Source: Tamarix chinensis (Eukaryota; Streptophyta; Magnoliopsida; Caryophyllales; Tamaricaceae). From it: a stretch of DNA of 64,000 nucleotides. The notes under the pieces are model-generated. The model made no database searches. It saw only the letters and a list, made by a program, of their open reading frames with translations, and had not been told where the DNA came from. The stretch is taken from positions 40,839,086-40,903,085 of the forward strand of contig CM060174.1 of the NCBI GenBank assembly GCA_030549775.1, given 5' to 3'. Every line of letters starts with the position of its first letter. The first letter of the stretch is position 1. Below are positions 49,601-63,247 of the stretch, piece after piece. The translations under genes were made by a program, and so were the position numbers.

Positions 49601-51006
49601 TATGAGTAACTCTTATGTATGGAAAGTTAATTTGGGGTGTGAAGAAGGTAATGGAAGAATTGTTTGGGTGATTGGAGGCTTAGGGTGAAAAATAGTACGA
49701 GGGACAATATAAGGGTGTATATGAAATCGAACTAGGGTTTGGGAGGAAACCCTAATCCGAGAAGGGGTAAAAAGGAAATAAATGAGGGTGGGTGGAGTAT
49801 GAGATGAAGATGGAAGATTATCATATGAGGGATGAGCATGAGAATCATGGAAAAATAAAAGTGGGATGTGAGAAATGGAGGGGTGACATATGGAAAGGAG
49901 GATGCTAGAGTTGGCATGGTCAGTTAAGGTTTGAAATGGTTACCTAGGGTTTCGTGGAAACACGTGTTCTTGGGGAGTAAAGTGAAATGCTGAGGGTTGA
50001 ATCTAAGGGTTATCAGGTGTGGGGTGTTAAAATAGTTTGGGTTGTATGAGGTAGAGAAGGATGGGCCACATAGGGCCAAGTTAGGGTTTCTAGAGAAAAC
50101 CCTAGGGTAAAGCAGTGAGTGAACTTGGAGGTGTAAGGTAGTGGACCTTGACCCACACACTTAGGAGTTTAGCTTCTAGTGTGAGTTAGGGAAATATGGA
50201 AATGATGATGGGGTGTGTTAGGAGGGAGAGATTCTCAAGATATGATAAGTGTAGATGGAGTGTGACATGCACGTTTAGGGTGAAACTTGTTAAATAAGAC
50301 ACAGTAAAACATTAATCATGTAAAGAGGAAGACTCTTGAGTTGGGCCCAGACCGGTCCACAGGTGAATAATAGTGGCCAGGAGCTAGGGTGCTCTAGAGA
50401 CTAATCTATCGATGAATAATAGTGGGCAGGCGATTTATCCTGTATGTTTTCAGTCCTCCAGCTATAATAGTGGGGGATTTTGTGCTCAACAAATTGAGCA
50501 TAATTGTGATAAGATATGGGAAGATACTATGTACTTACAGTGAAATACCATGAGAGTCAGGGCCAGACTGGTCCACCAGCGAATAATAGTGGCCAGGAGC
50601 ATCTTACCCTAGAGACTAATCTATCGGCAAATAATAGTGGTTAGGAGCTTTATGCCTTGTATGTTTTTGGTCCACCGGCTATAATAGTGGGGTTTCTGTA
50701 CTTGAATGGAATGATAATAAGCATGGTGTGAATTGAACATTGATCAGAGATTTAATAATCAGTTTATCTGGACTACAACTTGGCCTTTATTTATTTGTAA
50801 AGAGTGTATGCTATTATATTATCATGCTTCAATTATGTGTCTTTATGTGTTGACTTTAGTGCATGGTAACCTTGATCAGTACATAGTGTACGAACCACCC
50901 ATTTCATGGGTGTTGGTCATTTTCACAAGCAGAAAGTCCCTCTGATTTTATGTAGGTTGATGATTTTTTTTTGGTGTCTTTGATTCTTGTGAGGCATCGG
51001 GAGGGA

Positions 51007-51011
51007 CTGAA
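51007..51011. repeat. Target-site duplication of L3, left copy (CTGAA)
   Basis: CTGAA precedes TGTAATCCCCC and is repeated right after TTACA at 55591-55595, an exact 5-bp duplication. Confidence 0.88.
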
Positions 51012-51349
51012 TGTAATCCCCCAAAATTTTCGAAAACCTATAATTTAATAAATAGTTTTCTTTGAAATAAATTAGCTTTTAAAATTATTTATTTTAATTA
51101 TTTTATGGATTTTTGAGTATATAAATTTGGATAGGATTATTTAATAAATTTAAAATAAATATTTTGTTATTTTATCACATTTTTTATAATTAAATAATTT
51201 TCCAAACTAATATTTTTCTAAAATTATCCTTTCTGAACCAATATATTAAATTATAATGAATTAAAATATTAAATTAAATAATTTATCAAAAATATTACAT
51301 TTTATTATTTTCTAAATTAAATTAAATTAAATTATTCTCCCCTATTTTT

Positions 51350-52570
51350 TTCATTTTCCTTTTTTTCCTTTTTCTTTTCCTTCTCCTTTTTCTCCTTTTC
51401 TTCTTTCTTTTCTTTTCCTTTTTCCTTCAGGCCGCCCGCCAGGCCAGCCCTTCCTCCTCTCCCCTGTGCACTGGGCCTTGGCCCATCTCTCCCTCCTCCC
51501 TTTCCCTCCTCTTCCTATCTCGTGCAGCGTCGCCCGACCCAACACTCTTTTCTTTCTTTTCTTTCTCGCTGGACTGGCCGGCCTACCCATTCCTTCTTGC
51601 TCTAGTCCGCCTGTTCGCACCCTTCCCCTTCCCTTCTTTCTTCTTCCACGCCTGACACTCTGAGCAAGCCAGCCACCACCTGCAACTACCATGCCCGGCC
51701 ACCACCTACCTCTTTGCTATTCCCTCTCTCTCCCCCATCATTTTCTTTCCAATTTTGAACCAAACTAACCCCTACATCCCTAGCCCGCATGCTCTCTTAC
51801 TTACCTTCTTCTTCCCTCCCTTTCCCCTACCAACCGACACCTCTCTACCACCCTTCGACCTATCACCGACCGCCCACCTGCCCCCTCTCTTCTCCCTCTT
51901 CTTTTTCTTTACCTCTCCAGCTTCCTTTCTGCCCCATATTTCGAGTATCTCCCTTTCCTCGACCTCCCTCTTCTCTCCTTTCTTCTCCTCCCATTTTTCC
52001 CTGTTTTTCCATGCAGCTGCCACCTGCCGCTCCAACCACCGCACCAACCCCTACGCCACCTTCTACCACCCTATGCCTCAGCCCTGCACCACCACGAGAC
52101 CACCCAAGCCACCCTCGAGCCCATGTCATTCCTCCCTTCTCCACCTCTTCTTTTTCTCCCCACTTTTCTCCCTTATCGGCAAGCCACCTGCAACCACCCC
52201 TGTTCTCTGCCGTCAGGCCACCTCTATCGCCATCCAAGCCACCAATCCACACCCTGCAACACCCTCTAGTTCCCCATACCTTTTTTGGCCTAAACAAGCC
52301 CCTTCACCCCTCCATTTTGCCCCTATCTTTTCCTTCCTTCTTAGCCATGCCCAACCCAACAGCCATCTTCACCGCCTTGTTGTCGCCGCCTCAGCCGTCC
52401 TTTGCCGCCGTAAAACCATCCCTAGCCTCCACCTACACCCCCTCTTCACTCCTGCATCCTTCCCTTGCCTCCAATCCTCCCCTATCTACCTCCTTTTCTA
52501 GCCTAAAGACCCTAAACCGAGCTATCTCCCCCTCCCTTCTACCTCACCCCTTTCAACCCTTTTCTCCCCC
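51350..52570 (+). repeat. Pyrimidine-rich tract of L3
   Basis: C/T-rich, aligned in position and in part in sequence with 41.08-42.27 kb of L2. Shared words such as CCTAGCCTCCACCTAC and CTAAAGACCCTAA mark the end of the tract in both. Confidence 0.75.
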
Positions 52571-55445
52571 TTAATCTACGTATGGCTTACGCTATTCATG
52601 CAACGTGAGCTCCACATTGATTGGGAATTAATTTTTTTTGAATCTTTGAGGTATATTAATAGTTAATTAAAGTGTTTCATTATTAAATAAATTTTTATAA
52701 AGTTTTATCCTTCTTAATTTCCTACTGATAATATAATACTTATTGATATTATTTTTAGGTGTTGAGTTGCTAATTAAGCTTTGAATCTTTAACCGGAATA
52801 CCGGTAAGGTTTGATTTTTGTGGGATCAAGGCAATCATTAAACCCCACTTAAACTCATGGAAAAACGCATGCTAACACATTAGGGATTTTATTATGATTT
52901 TATGCATGTATGTGTTGCCTAGTATGATAAATGTGGTTGCTTATATTGATTGATAAAAAGAAGAGCATGCTAGATTTTGTGACATGCGTAGAGATGATAC
53001 TTAAGGAAGGAGTTTGATTATTGATGGAAATGTTAAATGCTTGTCTATGATGTATTATGTTGCTAATGCATGAATAATATTATTGTGAGCCTAAGAGTAT
53101 TTTAGTAATATGCCTATGTAAGTATGTGATCTAATATATGTAGTTGCTAATGAGTATTATGTTGAATAATGACAAGTCAGTGGAGTTAAATGATAAGAAT
53201 GAAGTGCTAATATTAGTATTTTATGTAGCAGTGGTAAATTCATAAAAGTGGTGTAATAAAGGGGTTAAGTGGAAATTTTATAAGTAAAAGGGGTATTTTG
53301 GAAATTTTGTAGTAAAAGGGTATTTTGGTAATTTCAAAAGAAAGGGGTGAAATGATAATTTTACAAGTAAAATGATAAAATTGTAAGTTGTAAGAAAAAG
53401 GGGTATGATGGTAATTTTATAAGCAAAAGGGCAATATGGTAATTTTATGATTAAATGGTAAAATGTTAATCTTACAAGTAAAGGGGTATTATGGTAATTT
53501 TGGGAGTAAAGGGTAAAGTGGTAATTTTGGAAGTAAAAGATAAAATGGTAATCTTAGAAGAGAAGGGAAAAATGGTAATTTGTAAGAAATGGGTAAAATA
53601 ATAATTTTGGATGTAAAGGGTATTATGGTAATTTGCAAGAAAAAGGGAAATATGGTAAATTTGGATGTAAAGGGGTAAAATGGTAATTGTTATAAATAAA
53701 AGGATATTATGGTAATTTGGAAGTAAGGGGTAGAAGGATAATTTTGTAAATAAGAGGATATTTATGGCAAACTTAGGAGTAAGGGGCAACTTGGTAGTTA
53801 TAAAAACGACGAAGGGTAAATTGGTAATTAAATTATGATTATAGAAGGGTTAAATAAGTAATTTGCATCTAACATGTTGTTGTGATTGTGGAATTTCATA
53901 ATATGATTCAAATAATGCTGATTAGTAAGGTAATAGTATTTAATGATTGGTAAGTATCACGAGGACAAATCCTAATTCGGAATTAAATGAGATTATGATG
54001 GCCTTAATGGTTTCTCTGTGATATCTTTAATAACTGTCTGATAAGAAATAAGTAATGATATCAGAACGATTGAAAGTGAATAAGTATTTGATTATCGTGC
54101 CTTTTTGTGATCACCTTGATTAAGACACTAATACTTAAAGTGAAAGACCTCAAGATCGGGAATGGTGACTCTTTAGGGGTCACAACCCTAAAGACGTGGT
54201 TTAGCCCACGATTATTCTGGTATTTGTTGGTGTGTCTTTGTGCCCCAGCCAGGCTCTATATCTTACTCTATCTAGCTCTACGGACCTAATTAGGGGGTAT
54301 GCATACTTATGGATTAGGTGTCCTTGTCGGTAGGGTACTGAGTAGCTTTATGCACTAGTACGACCAAGGTACCTTTGTGTCCCTGGGTTCGTGGTTGAAG
54401 GGTACCGAGTGGCTTGTATGCACCGGTATGACCGGTGTACCTTTGTGGCCTAGGTTCTTGATCTCGCATCCGAGGCAAATAAATAGAATTGTTGTGCTGA
54501 CTAAAGAAAGGAAAAACACTAATTACGAAAGTGAAAGATTAATGAGCCGGGCCCAATTAACTTATGATAATGAGTACCGATCCACCAGATATAATAGTAG
54601 CCCAGGAGCGTGTTGCCCTGGCATGTGATTATGAGTATCGATCCACCAAATATATTAGTGGCCGAAGAGCATGTTGCCCTGGTTAATGATGATATGTATT
54701 CCGATCTATCGCCTAAAATAGTGGGGGTCCCGAGCTCAATAAAACAAGCATTGGATGTGAATAAATTATGGAAAGATATTAATTACTTATAGTGGAACAC
54801 CTTGTGAGTCGGGGCCAGACCGGTCCATTGGCGAATAATAGTGGCCAGGAGCGTTCTGCCCTGGAGACCGATCCACCGACAATAATAGTGGTCAGGAGCG
54901 TTCTGCTCTGTATGTATTCTGGTCCACCGGCTATAATAGTGGGCTTCCCGCACTCACTTGGATATAACCAAAGAGATGATTGAATAATGATGGACTCATG
55001 GCTTAAGGCCCAAAGTATCAATTGTACCTTATAACTTATTGATATGTGGCAGCCTTGTTATATATATGATTGTTATGTATGCACCTCTCATTACATATGT
55101 CTATAGCTTGCATTATGTGTTGCATTGCGGGATTGTTTTTAAGTGTGGTATTAAAGGGTTACTTAGTACCATAGTACTGAAGGGTTCCCTTCGTGGGTCC
55201 CCTACCTATTCAATGGGCAATGCGCCTTGCAGGTCTTTTCCGGTGCTACTCAAGTGGGCTACGGGAAAGAGAGTAAGGAATTATCTGGAACCTTTTAGGG
55301 TTTTTCTCCTCTTTAAAATTCTTGGTTTTGATGTTAATGTTGTTAATATAACCACCACTGGTGGATTCTATTATTGTAAATGATTTGATACACTACTTTG
55401 ATTTAAAAATGGATTGTAAATTATGTTTTATGCTTTTAGCCGTAG

Positions 55446-55491
55446 CACTTAGTACTGGAACGGTAGGAATGAACCGGTCTGGTACTAAGTG
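55446..55491 (+). other. Conserved stem-loop near the 3' end of L3
   Basis: CACTTAGTAC (55446-55455) and GTACTAAGTG (55482-55491) are exact reverse complements, with an inner CGGT/ACCG pair. It is about 100 bp from the element end, matching L2 and K. Confidence 0.75.
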
Positions 55492-55590
55492 TGGCGGTAA
55501 TATCCCCAAGATTCACGATTTTATAATTTCTTCCGCTAACTCTTTTCAATAAAACAAAATTTTTCAGTAGTGAATTTTGAGGGTGTTACA

Positions 55591-55944
55591 CTGAAATTTG
55601 AGCATGGACTTGGCTCGAAGATTGATAGTGGCGTGGCCGGATTTCCCTTTTATGATTTTCTATTTGCGTATTGAGTATCATAGACTTAATTTTTACTAGT
55701 TGTAAACTTTATTTCCTTTTTAGGAACTTTGACTACGCACTCTAATTTCTATATTTTAATTGTTTAATGTCTTGCTTGGGATTGATTTATGATGATTATT
55801 AAATTTCTTTTAGCCTTATGGTTAGTATGGGAATGGCCGTGGGCCGGGCTTGTACGAATCACGGCGATAAAATTCCCAAAATTCATAGGTTTTAGTTTAA
55901 TTGCTTCCATTTTAATAAAAAAATAGTAAATTTTGGGATTCTAC
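55591..55944 (+). mobile_element. LTR-like element H, part 2 (3' end)
   Basis: After L3 the sequence runs through TTTTAGCCTTATGGTTAGTA, GGGCCGGGCTTGTACGAATC and CACGGCGATAAAATTCCC, a diverged version of the conserved 3' block. It ends TTTTGGGATTCTACA at 55944, where the gypsy LTR resumes. Confidence 0.6.
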
Positions 55945-56230
55945 ATAAACTTACAACCATTTTTTCCAACCTTTCAAGCCATCACCCAGCTACTTTTGTA
56001 GCCATAAACCTAGGTACTTTTGTAGCCAAAATGACTAGCCACCTTCTCATCCATGGCCACCCTACTAGTCGATTTTCCTACGTCCCTATCTTGCCAAAAC
56101 CAGTTTGCAAAACCACCCCAACCACTATTTTACAACCTACAAAACCACCGACTGCTACCCCCTTTTCCCAACCTCCATACCCCCTTCTATGGTGTGAACC
56201 CCACTTTTCCCATATACATCCTAGCTCTCC
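55945..56230 (+). mobile_element. 5' LTR (second part) of the deleted Ty3/gypsy element
   Basis: CAAGCCATCACCCAGCTACT, TTTTGTAGCCAAAATGAC and CCATCACC-rich phrases match the 3' LTR at about 56.88-57.08 kb. Similarity ends near 56190, implying loss of the rest of this LTR and most of the internal region. The 69-codon frames here are LTR sequence. Confidence 0.55.
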
Positions 56231-56277
56231 CCATACATAGATTAATAAGTATTAAGGCCTAGGACCAAGCCAAAAGC

Positions 56278-56568
56278 ATGAAGAGACTGCACGAGCAAGT
56301 AGGGAAACAAATTAAAAGGGTAAACAAGCTAAGCAAAGAAAGAGCCAACAAACATCACAAACAACACTTATACAAGGCCAGAGATTTGGTTTGGCTTCAC
56401 CTACGCAAAGAATAATTTCCCAAAAGAAGAAAGAACAAGTTGATGCTAAGAAGCGATGGTCCATATAAAGTCTTCGAGAAGATAAATGATAATGCTTATA
56501 AACTTGAGCTACTAAAAGACATGGGCAATATTTCTAGCACCTTCATTGTAGTAGATTTACTCCCCTAA
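56278..56568 (+). pseudogene. Ty3/gypsy integrase C-terminal remnant
   Basis: One frame reads through basic helix-like residues (HEQVGKQIKRVNKLSKERAN), then YKARDLVWLHLRKE. It then gives the GPY/F-type segment RSDGPYKVFEKINDNAYKLE and the end IVVDLLP. This is the integrase C-terminus typical of plant Ty3/gypsy polyproteins. An in-frame TAA lies at 56413-56415 and the frame stops at 56566-56568. Gag, protease, reverse transcriptase and the integrase core are absent, so only the last ~95 codons of pol survive. Confidence 0.75.
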
Positions 56569-56610
56569 ATCCATGATAAACCTTTTGACTCAAACAAGGA
56601 ACCTTTTCAA

Positions 56611-56624
56611 TAAAGGAAGAATGA
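56611..56624 (+). other. Polypurine tract before the gypsy 3' LTR
   Basis: TAAAGGAAGAATGA directly precedes the LTR start TGTAAGAGCATCCCC, the expected position of the plus-strand priming site. Confidence 0.5.
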
Positions 56625-57700
56625 TGTAAGAGCATCCCCTTCAACTAATCCCATCTTAAATAGCTTTCTCTTAAAATTAGACGACCTTAAAATTCTTCTA
56701 ATTTGGGAAGGTGTCCACTAACTTTCTTCCATCACTTTTTTCCCAACCCCCTTATTTTTTTGAACACACTATGGGAAAAAAACACCACATAAAGATACCG
56801 CCTTTTTATATAAGAAAATCAATGCTTGAGTTATGCAATCTTTCCCCACGCCACCCTAAAATTGCAGCCATTTCTTGCCACATTTTCAAGCCATCACCTA
56901 GCCACTTTTGTAGCCATAACCTTAGCTAATTTTGTAGCCAAAATGACCACCCACCCTCTCATCCATAGCCCACCACTATTGGTCAATTTTCCCACATCCC
57001 TATCCTGCTACAACTAGCCTACAAAACCACCCCAATGACCTTTTATAACCTGTAAAACCACTAGTTTCTATGTCCTTTTTTCCCAGCCTGCACATGGCAC
57101 CCTAGCCCCATGGTTTTTTACAGCCCACCCACCAAATGGAAGAAAAGTTCAGTGGCCTGCAAGTGCATAAATTATGGCCACCTTTTAGAGTATTGGAATC
57201 ACCGCCTTATACTTATGATAGTCCTCTCGGTAGGTTAACTTTAGGGGATTACCAAATTTTTTATTTGAATCATGTAATAGCTTGTACTTAATAGGGTTTA
57301 CTCGCACTTAAGCTAAATCAACCAATCATGGGATGCATGATGGAGGGTGCACGAAACCCTCTTGGGGTGGGAAAAACTAGGTTATGTTTAGTTAGAATTA
57401 AAATAGAAATAGTAACTAACTAGTGACTATCTAGTTTGGTTTCTAACTAGCCCTAGTTTAGTTGTAATATATCTAAGTATTTATAACACTATATAAGAGT
57501 AAGAAGGAGCTGATTGTAGGGGTCTTTGGTTAGCCTTACTTCCTCTTGATGAGTGAAAATTACCACCTTGATTAGTGCATACCTTGGTTGATTTATCTCT
57601 AAAAATCTTATGTTTATTATCTTAAGTGTCACATAGCTTAAGTAGTAGATTCAAGTGTATGAATTAAGGGTTACTTAATTCATATCCTCAATATTTCTTC
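56625..57700 (+). mobile_element. 3' LTR of the deleted Ty3/gypsy element (right end approximate)
   Basis: It starts TGTAAGAGCATCCCC and matches the two-part 5' LTR over about 450 bp. It contains a TATA box (ACTATATAAGAG at about 57488-57499) in the usual U3/R place. The end is not sharp; pyrimidine-rich DNA of element G appears to resume at about 57.7 kb. No clean target duplication was found. Confidence 0.55.
57488..57499 (+). promoter_or_regulatory. TATA box of the gypsy 3' LTR
   Basis: ACTATATAAGAG sits about 200 bp before the estimated LTR end, with moderate-complexity leader-like sequence after it, as in plant LTR promoters. Activity is inferred only. Confidence 0.45.
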
Positions 57701-59655
57701 TCTCCTCTAAATTTCTCATTTTTGTGGCTTATTACTCATCCATTTTATTTTGCACCAAGTTTAACTCAATTTGTATCCACCATGCATCATTATCTACTCT
57801 CATCTTCCTCAACGCAAGGGATATGTCCCTTTGATATTGTGCCCAACCTTATCAATCATGCCCCCATTCCTTGCATGTGCCCTGCCTTCTCCTCTACCAT
57901 TTTTTTTCTATGCATGCCTTCTCCTCTTTAGCTGAATCACCTTAGCCATGCATGTGTGTACACACACACACATATACTGCTCCTAATACTTCCTATCTCT
58001 ACCTCATTTATTGCTCAACCATACACTCCCTTGTTCCTTCCATTTCTATCAAGCAACCCCTATTTACCTTCTTCATCTTCCTTCCCTACTCTATTTGATG
58101 ATGAAAAACCACCACCACACCACACACCGCCACCAATTACTAAGCATCTCATTTACCTTAGAAAACTAACCACCCTAACTGCCCCATCATCCCCCCTCCT
58201 CGTTATCGACCATCGCCACCCTAGGGTACTTATTTTTTCCTTTTCCCCCATCATGCCCTTTTTATTTTTTATTTTTGTTGAGGAGCATAGTTTTACACTT
58301 CTTGCACTCCTAGTGGTGCCCTCTCCCAAAAGTTAAGTGCACAGTCTTGTACCCTTACAGGCCCTAGTGGTGCACACTTGTACAACTCAAGTATAGTTTT
58401 GTGCCCAATCATGCACCCTCCATTCCTTCTTCACACGTGCTCAGCCTGCTCGTGCAAGTTTCTAAATTTCAAAATTTGCATGTGTTACCCAATACACACC
58501 TGTGTCACTCCTTTACCTTAGTAGTGCCATCCCTCGAACACACCCATGCTCTAATTTAGCACCATCATAACACCACCATAACACCGCCACAACCTCTAGC
58601 ACACTTCCACGTAACCCAAGCTTTTCACTTATTTTAGTTATTTCCATTTTCACCATCCTTTACCTTAACTTTTTGTTTGACTCTTATTCTGAAGTTCTAA
58701 TTATGAAATATCTTTGTTTTCATAGGTAATCTTCCAGTGATCTCATAAGATGCTATTTAGGATTTTGTGCTTAGAGCTTGGTGCCCTTGTTGATAAGGAT
58801 ACATGTTGTAGTTAGGCTTTTATCTATACTATGTCTTTTATGTATATATTATTTAAAATGTTATGTGGATAATATTGATTATGATCATGCTATGATATGA
58901 TATGATATCTTGAAAGGGAGGAAAATGTGAAAGTATGCATTTGGGGTATAATGCTGATACATGATATTTATGTATATACTATGGACTTATGTATCTCACA
59001 TGAAGAGCAAGGATTGATATGATAGGGATTTATAAGACCTTTGAAAAATGTGTGTCTCATAAGGATATTATGATCAATTGATGGAAATATGGGAAGCAAT
59101 CTTGGCATGATAAATTTTGAGGGTGTTATCTAATATTTCATAAGGAATAAGATTAACAAATAGATTGAGTAAAATGTAACTTACCTAATATGATGTCTTA
59201 AGGTTTTGATAAACACATGTATTTGGTCCATTGAGGTTAAAAATGAAATTTTAGTGCTTTTTTGAGGATAATTGGACTAAAAGTGTGCTAAGAGTTATAC
59301 TTAGACTGTTTTGGTAATTATAGACCCATTGTGTGGTCCTATTTATGTGTTAAACTATTTTATGATATGCATATTTGTATGAGTCTTATAAGATGACCTC
59401 ATATAAGCAATACTGAATAAGACACTAATTATTTAAAGTGAAAGATTATATGAGTTGGGATGAGGTATTTATATATGCCCGTTCCACTAGATAATAATAG
59501 TGGCTTAAGTGTTTTCACCTAAGAGGTGCATTAGCTTATTCCATCAGATTAATAATAGTGGGGCCCTATACTCAACATGAATGAGAATATGAATCATAGA
59601 TAAGTAATAATAGGTAAGAAACTAATCATTTAAAGTGAAAGATTATGTAAGTTAG
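57701..59655 (+). mobile_element. LTR-like element G, part 2
   Basis: Pyrimidine-rich sequence to about 58.6 kb, then AT-rich sequence, then weak AATAATAGTGG units at 59.47-59.57 kb with ATTTAAAGTGAAAGATTAT phrases. This is the usual order of the family. It is interrupted by element J at 59656, so its 3' end is outside the window. The 126-codon frame at 57956-58336 is a low-complexity tract frame. Confidence 0.45.
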
Positions 59656-60409
59656 TGTAATACCCCAAAATTCACTAATTTTTTTAAAAAGTGGAATCAC
59701 TTAAATTATAACCCGTGAATTCTGGGAATGTTACCGCCACACTTAGTATCAGACCGGTTCTCTCCGACTGTTCCAGTACCAAGTGCTAAGGCTAAAAAGA
59801 TTGACATTAAATTCAAACCAAGAGTTCATAAAATAACTAGAAATATCATAATATCAAAAATCAAAGTACGCATAAAGGTTTACAAACCAATAGAGTAAAA
59901 TCAATCATAAGATATAAATTAGAGTGCAAAGTCAAAATTCCTCGAAGGGAATAATCTTACAATTGATAAAAGGTTTAATTGAAATACTCAATATAAGTAA
60001 TAAATCATAAAAGGGTAAATACGATACAAAAGAAATACAGAAGGAAATAATCGCATAAAGAGTAAATATGACCACAATTCTCTTGAACTTTGAGCCAACC
60101 ACAAAAATCAACACTTAGCCCCGCCTGATGTCTCGCCCATCTGCACAAAGTTAGAAGGGATTACTACTCGTAGGAATGAGCAACACCCATAAAAGGGTGA
60201 TCAGTACGCTACGTACTGAGTAAGATAACCGTTCACTAAGGCCAACACAAAAAATCACATAAATATTGCAGAAGAAATAAAGAAGCATAGAGACCATTAT
60301 GATAACATACTATCGTACAATCATTCGGGTAAATACATAAAGGCCCATTTATAATATGGATTAATTACTTAATTAATCTCATATTAAATATCTTTTTACA
60401 CCATACTCT

Positions 60410-60745
60410 TTATCAAGTCCATGCCAGTACAGGAACCTCCCATTATTATAACCGGTGGGCCGCTCACACATAGAGCATCCTGCCCTAACCACTATTATAA
60501 CCAGTGGATCGGTCACACATAGGGTAAAAACCCTAACCACTATTCCTAACCGGTGGATCGGTTCAACTCTTGCTCCATAGTATTCCATTGTAAGTAATTA
60601 TTATCTTTTATGTTCCTTAGCAAAAACTCTAGTTTGTTTTTATTGAGCTCGGGATCCCCCACTATTATAACTGGTGGATTGGTTACACATAGAGCATCCT
60701 GCCCTAACCACTATTATAACTGGTGGATCAGATGGACCCGTCTTA
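60410..60745 (-). repeat. TATAATAGTGG units of J
   Basis: Several copies of CCACTATTATAACCGGTGG-like units (reverse complement of the CCACCGG-TATAATAGTGG core) are spaced about 55-65 bp. Confidence 0.75.
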
Positions 60746-61369
60746 TTATCTTCCACTTTAAGTGATTAATTTCTTAAGTATCTTATTCACAAGCTTTCAC
60801 CCTAGACATGCATGAATCACTCCCTTTACACTTATCCTCAAATTGATCCGTATCATATAATGAGAACTCTACACCTTCTAATTTGTCCAACAACCTCTCC
60901 TTTGTACTCCAACTCACACCAGAATTCTAACACGGAAATAGGTGGGTCAAGGCCCACTACTGCACACCTCCAAGTCTACTTATTTCCTTACTCTAGGTTT
61001 TTTCCCCAGAAACCCTAATTTAGGCCTTAGTGGCCCATCTTATTCCACTTCACACAACCCAAATCATTTTACTACTCCACACATCATAACTTATAAATTC
61101 CACCCTCATAATTACACTTTAATCACCAAAAGCACATGATACCACAAAAGCCCTAAGCAACCACACCAAGCCCTAATTGTCCACACAAACCCTAGCTCGG
61201 TCTCCTACGTACCCTTATATTTCTCCACATACTATTTTTCATCCAAAGTACTCAAACACCCACACAACACTTACGTTACCTTCCTCACACCCCAAATCAA
61301 CTTTTCATACGTAAACTTTACTCCCATGCAGATGCTACCCTCCCTATGTAAGCCTTCGAACCTTTTCAT

Positions 61370-61835
61370 ACAGACCCTAAAACTCTCACATGAAGCCCTA
61401 GATTCAACCATGCAAACCCTAAATCCATCCATGCAAAACCCTCAATTTTTTATACAAAACTTTAGATTCAATCCATACAAAACCCTAGATTAGATCCTCC
61501 CATGCAACAACATAAAATCTACCATGCAAAACCTTAAGTCCATCCACACAAAACCCTAAATTTGTTCATGTAAAACCCAAGATTCCTTCATACAAAACCC
61601 TAAATTCAATCCACACAAAACCTAGGGTTTCTCCATACAAAACCCTAAATTCAATCCATACAAACCATAGATTAGATTCTCCTATGTTACACCACATATT
61701 TGATTCTCCCACACAAAACCATAGTTAGATTCCTCCATACAAAACCATAAATTAGATTCTCCCATACAAAACCATAAATTAGGTTCTCCCATGTAATACC
61801 ATAGATTAGATTCTCCCTCACAAAACTATAAATTC
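61370..61835 (-). repeat. Short tandem repeat CCATACAAAACCCTAAATTC in J
   Basis: More than a dozen degenerate copies of about 25-32 bp with CATGCAAAACC, CTAGATT and ATTCTCCCA words. They are the reverse counterpart of the shorter array in H at 49.44-49.6 kb. Confidence 0.8.
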
Positions 61836-62436
61836 CCCATTTTACTATTCCACTTATGGATCATTAAAATACTCAGGTCAACTCACATCCCTTGGTCAAC
61901 TTCTTTCCCCGTCCTCCTTTTTCATCCTTTCCCCATAAAACCACATTAACATCCTCACATGTATGTCTTATAGGATCACAACACATATAATCACATACCC
62001 CAATATTTCATCACATACACATAGTGCACATGCCATATAACAACATATGAACACACTTTAATTCCACACCATACCACACATGAAATCAATATAATGATAA
62101 ACATAGGATGCATAACACACAAAGCATAAAATGCAAATCAACACACAATAGGCCTTAGTAACACCCTTACCTAAAATGAGACTGGTCTTGGAGCACGCTC
62201 CTACACCTCCTTAGGGCTTTGATTGGTCTCACCTATATGAGGGAAAAGCTAAAATTTAGATTCCCACCAACCAAAAATACTATTAAATACTAACTTATTC
62301 TAAGACTAGGCTTTTGATAAAATAATAAAATACTAATAATAGAAATGACATTAACTAATTACTAAATTTGGCTAAAAATATAATAAATAATAGTAATCTC
62401 ATAAAAGTTGATAATATAAGGTTGAATACTTTACCC

Positions 62437-63230
<794 letters not shown>

Positions 63231-63247
63231 AATATAATAGGGCTTTG

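Larger units (their letters stand above)
47121..51006 (+). mobile_element. LTR-like element H, part 1 (left boundary approximate)
   Basis: The order follows the family: AT-rich lead, pyrimidine tract (47.4-48.6 kb), trinucleotide microsatellite zone (48.64-48.9 kb), CCCTAAGGAGGCGTAGGAGTG near 49.02 kb, TGCATGGAAGAATCTAGGG repeats (49.45-49.6 kb), and AATAATAGTGG units (50.35-50.7 kb). It is cut by L3 at 51011/51012 and ends at 55944. The reverse of the same order is visible in J. Several P/S/T-rich frames at 48.07-48.61 kb are tract shadows. Confidence 0.6.
51012..55590 (+). mobile_element. Complete LTR-like element L3 (4579 bp), nested in H
   Basis: It starts TGTAATCCCCCAAAATTTTC and ends TTTTGAGGGTGTTACA, flanked by CTGAA. 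It is collinear with L2: pyrimidine tract 51.35-52.57 kb, degenerate hairpin 52586-52609, GGTAATTT repeats 53.25-53.85 kb, TATAATAGTGG-type units 54.57-54.95 kb, CCTATTCAATGGGCAATG near 55.2 kb, stem-loop 55446-55491. It is about 0.6 kb shorter, mainly in the repeat zone. It has no recognisable protein; the 248- and 261-codon frames at 51.75-52.57 kb are P/S-rich tract shadows. Confidence 0.87.

Noticed and set aside
56031..56262. Two 69-codon frames in the gypsy 5' LTR
   Set aside because: They lie in LTR sequence duplicated at 56.88-57.08 kb, where neither frame is kept.
59110..59131. GATAAATTTTGAGGGTGTTA as the 3' terminus of element G
   Set aside because: It resembles the inverted start of G, but family-type sequence with AATAATAGTGG units continues to 59655, so the true end probably lies beyond J.
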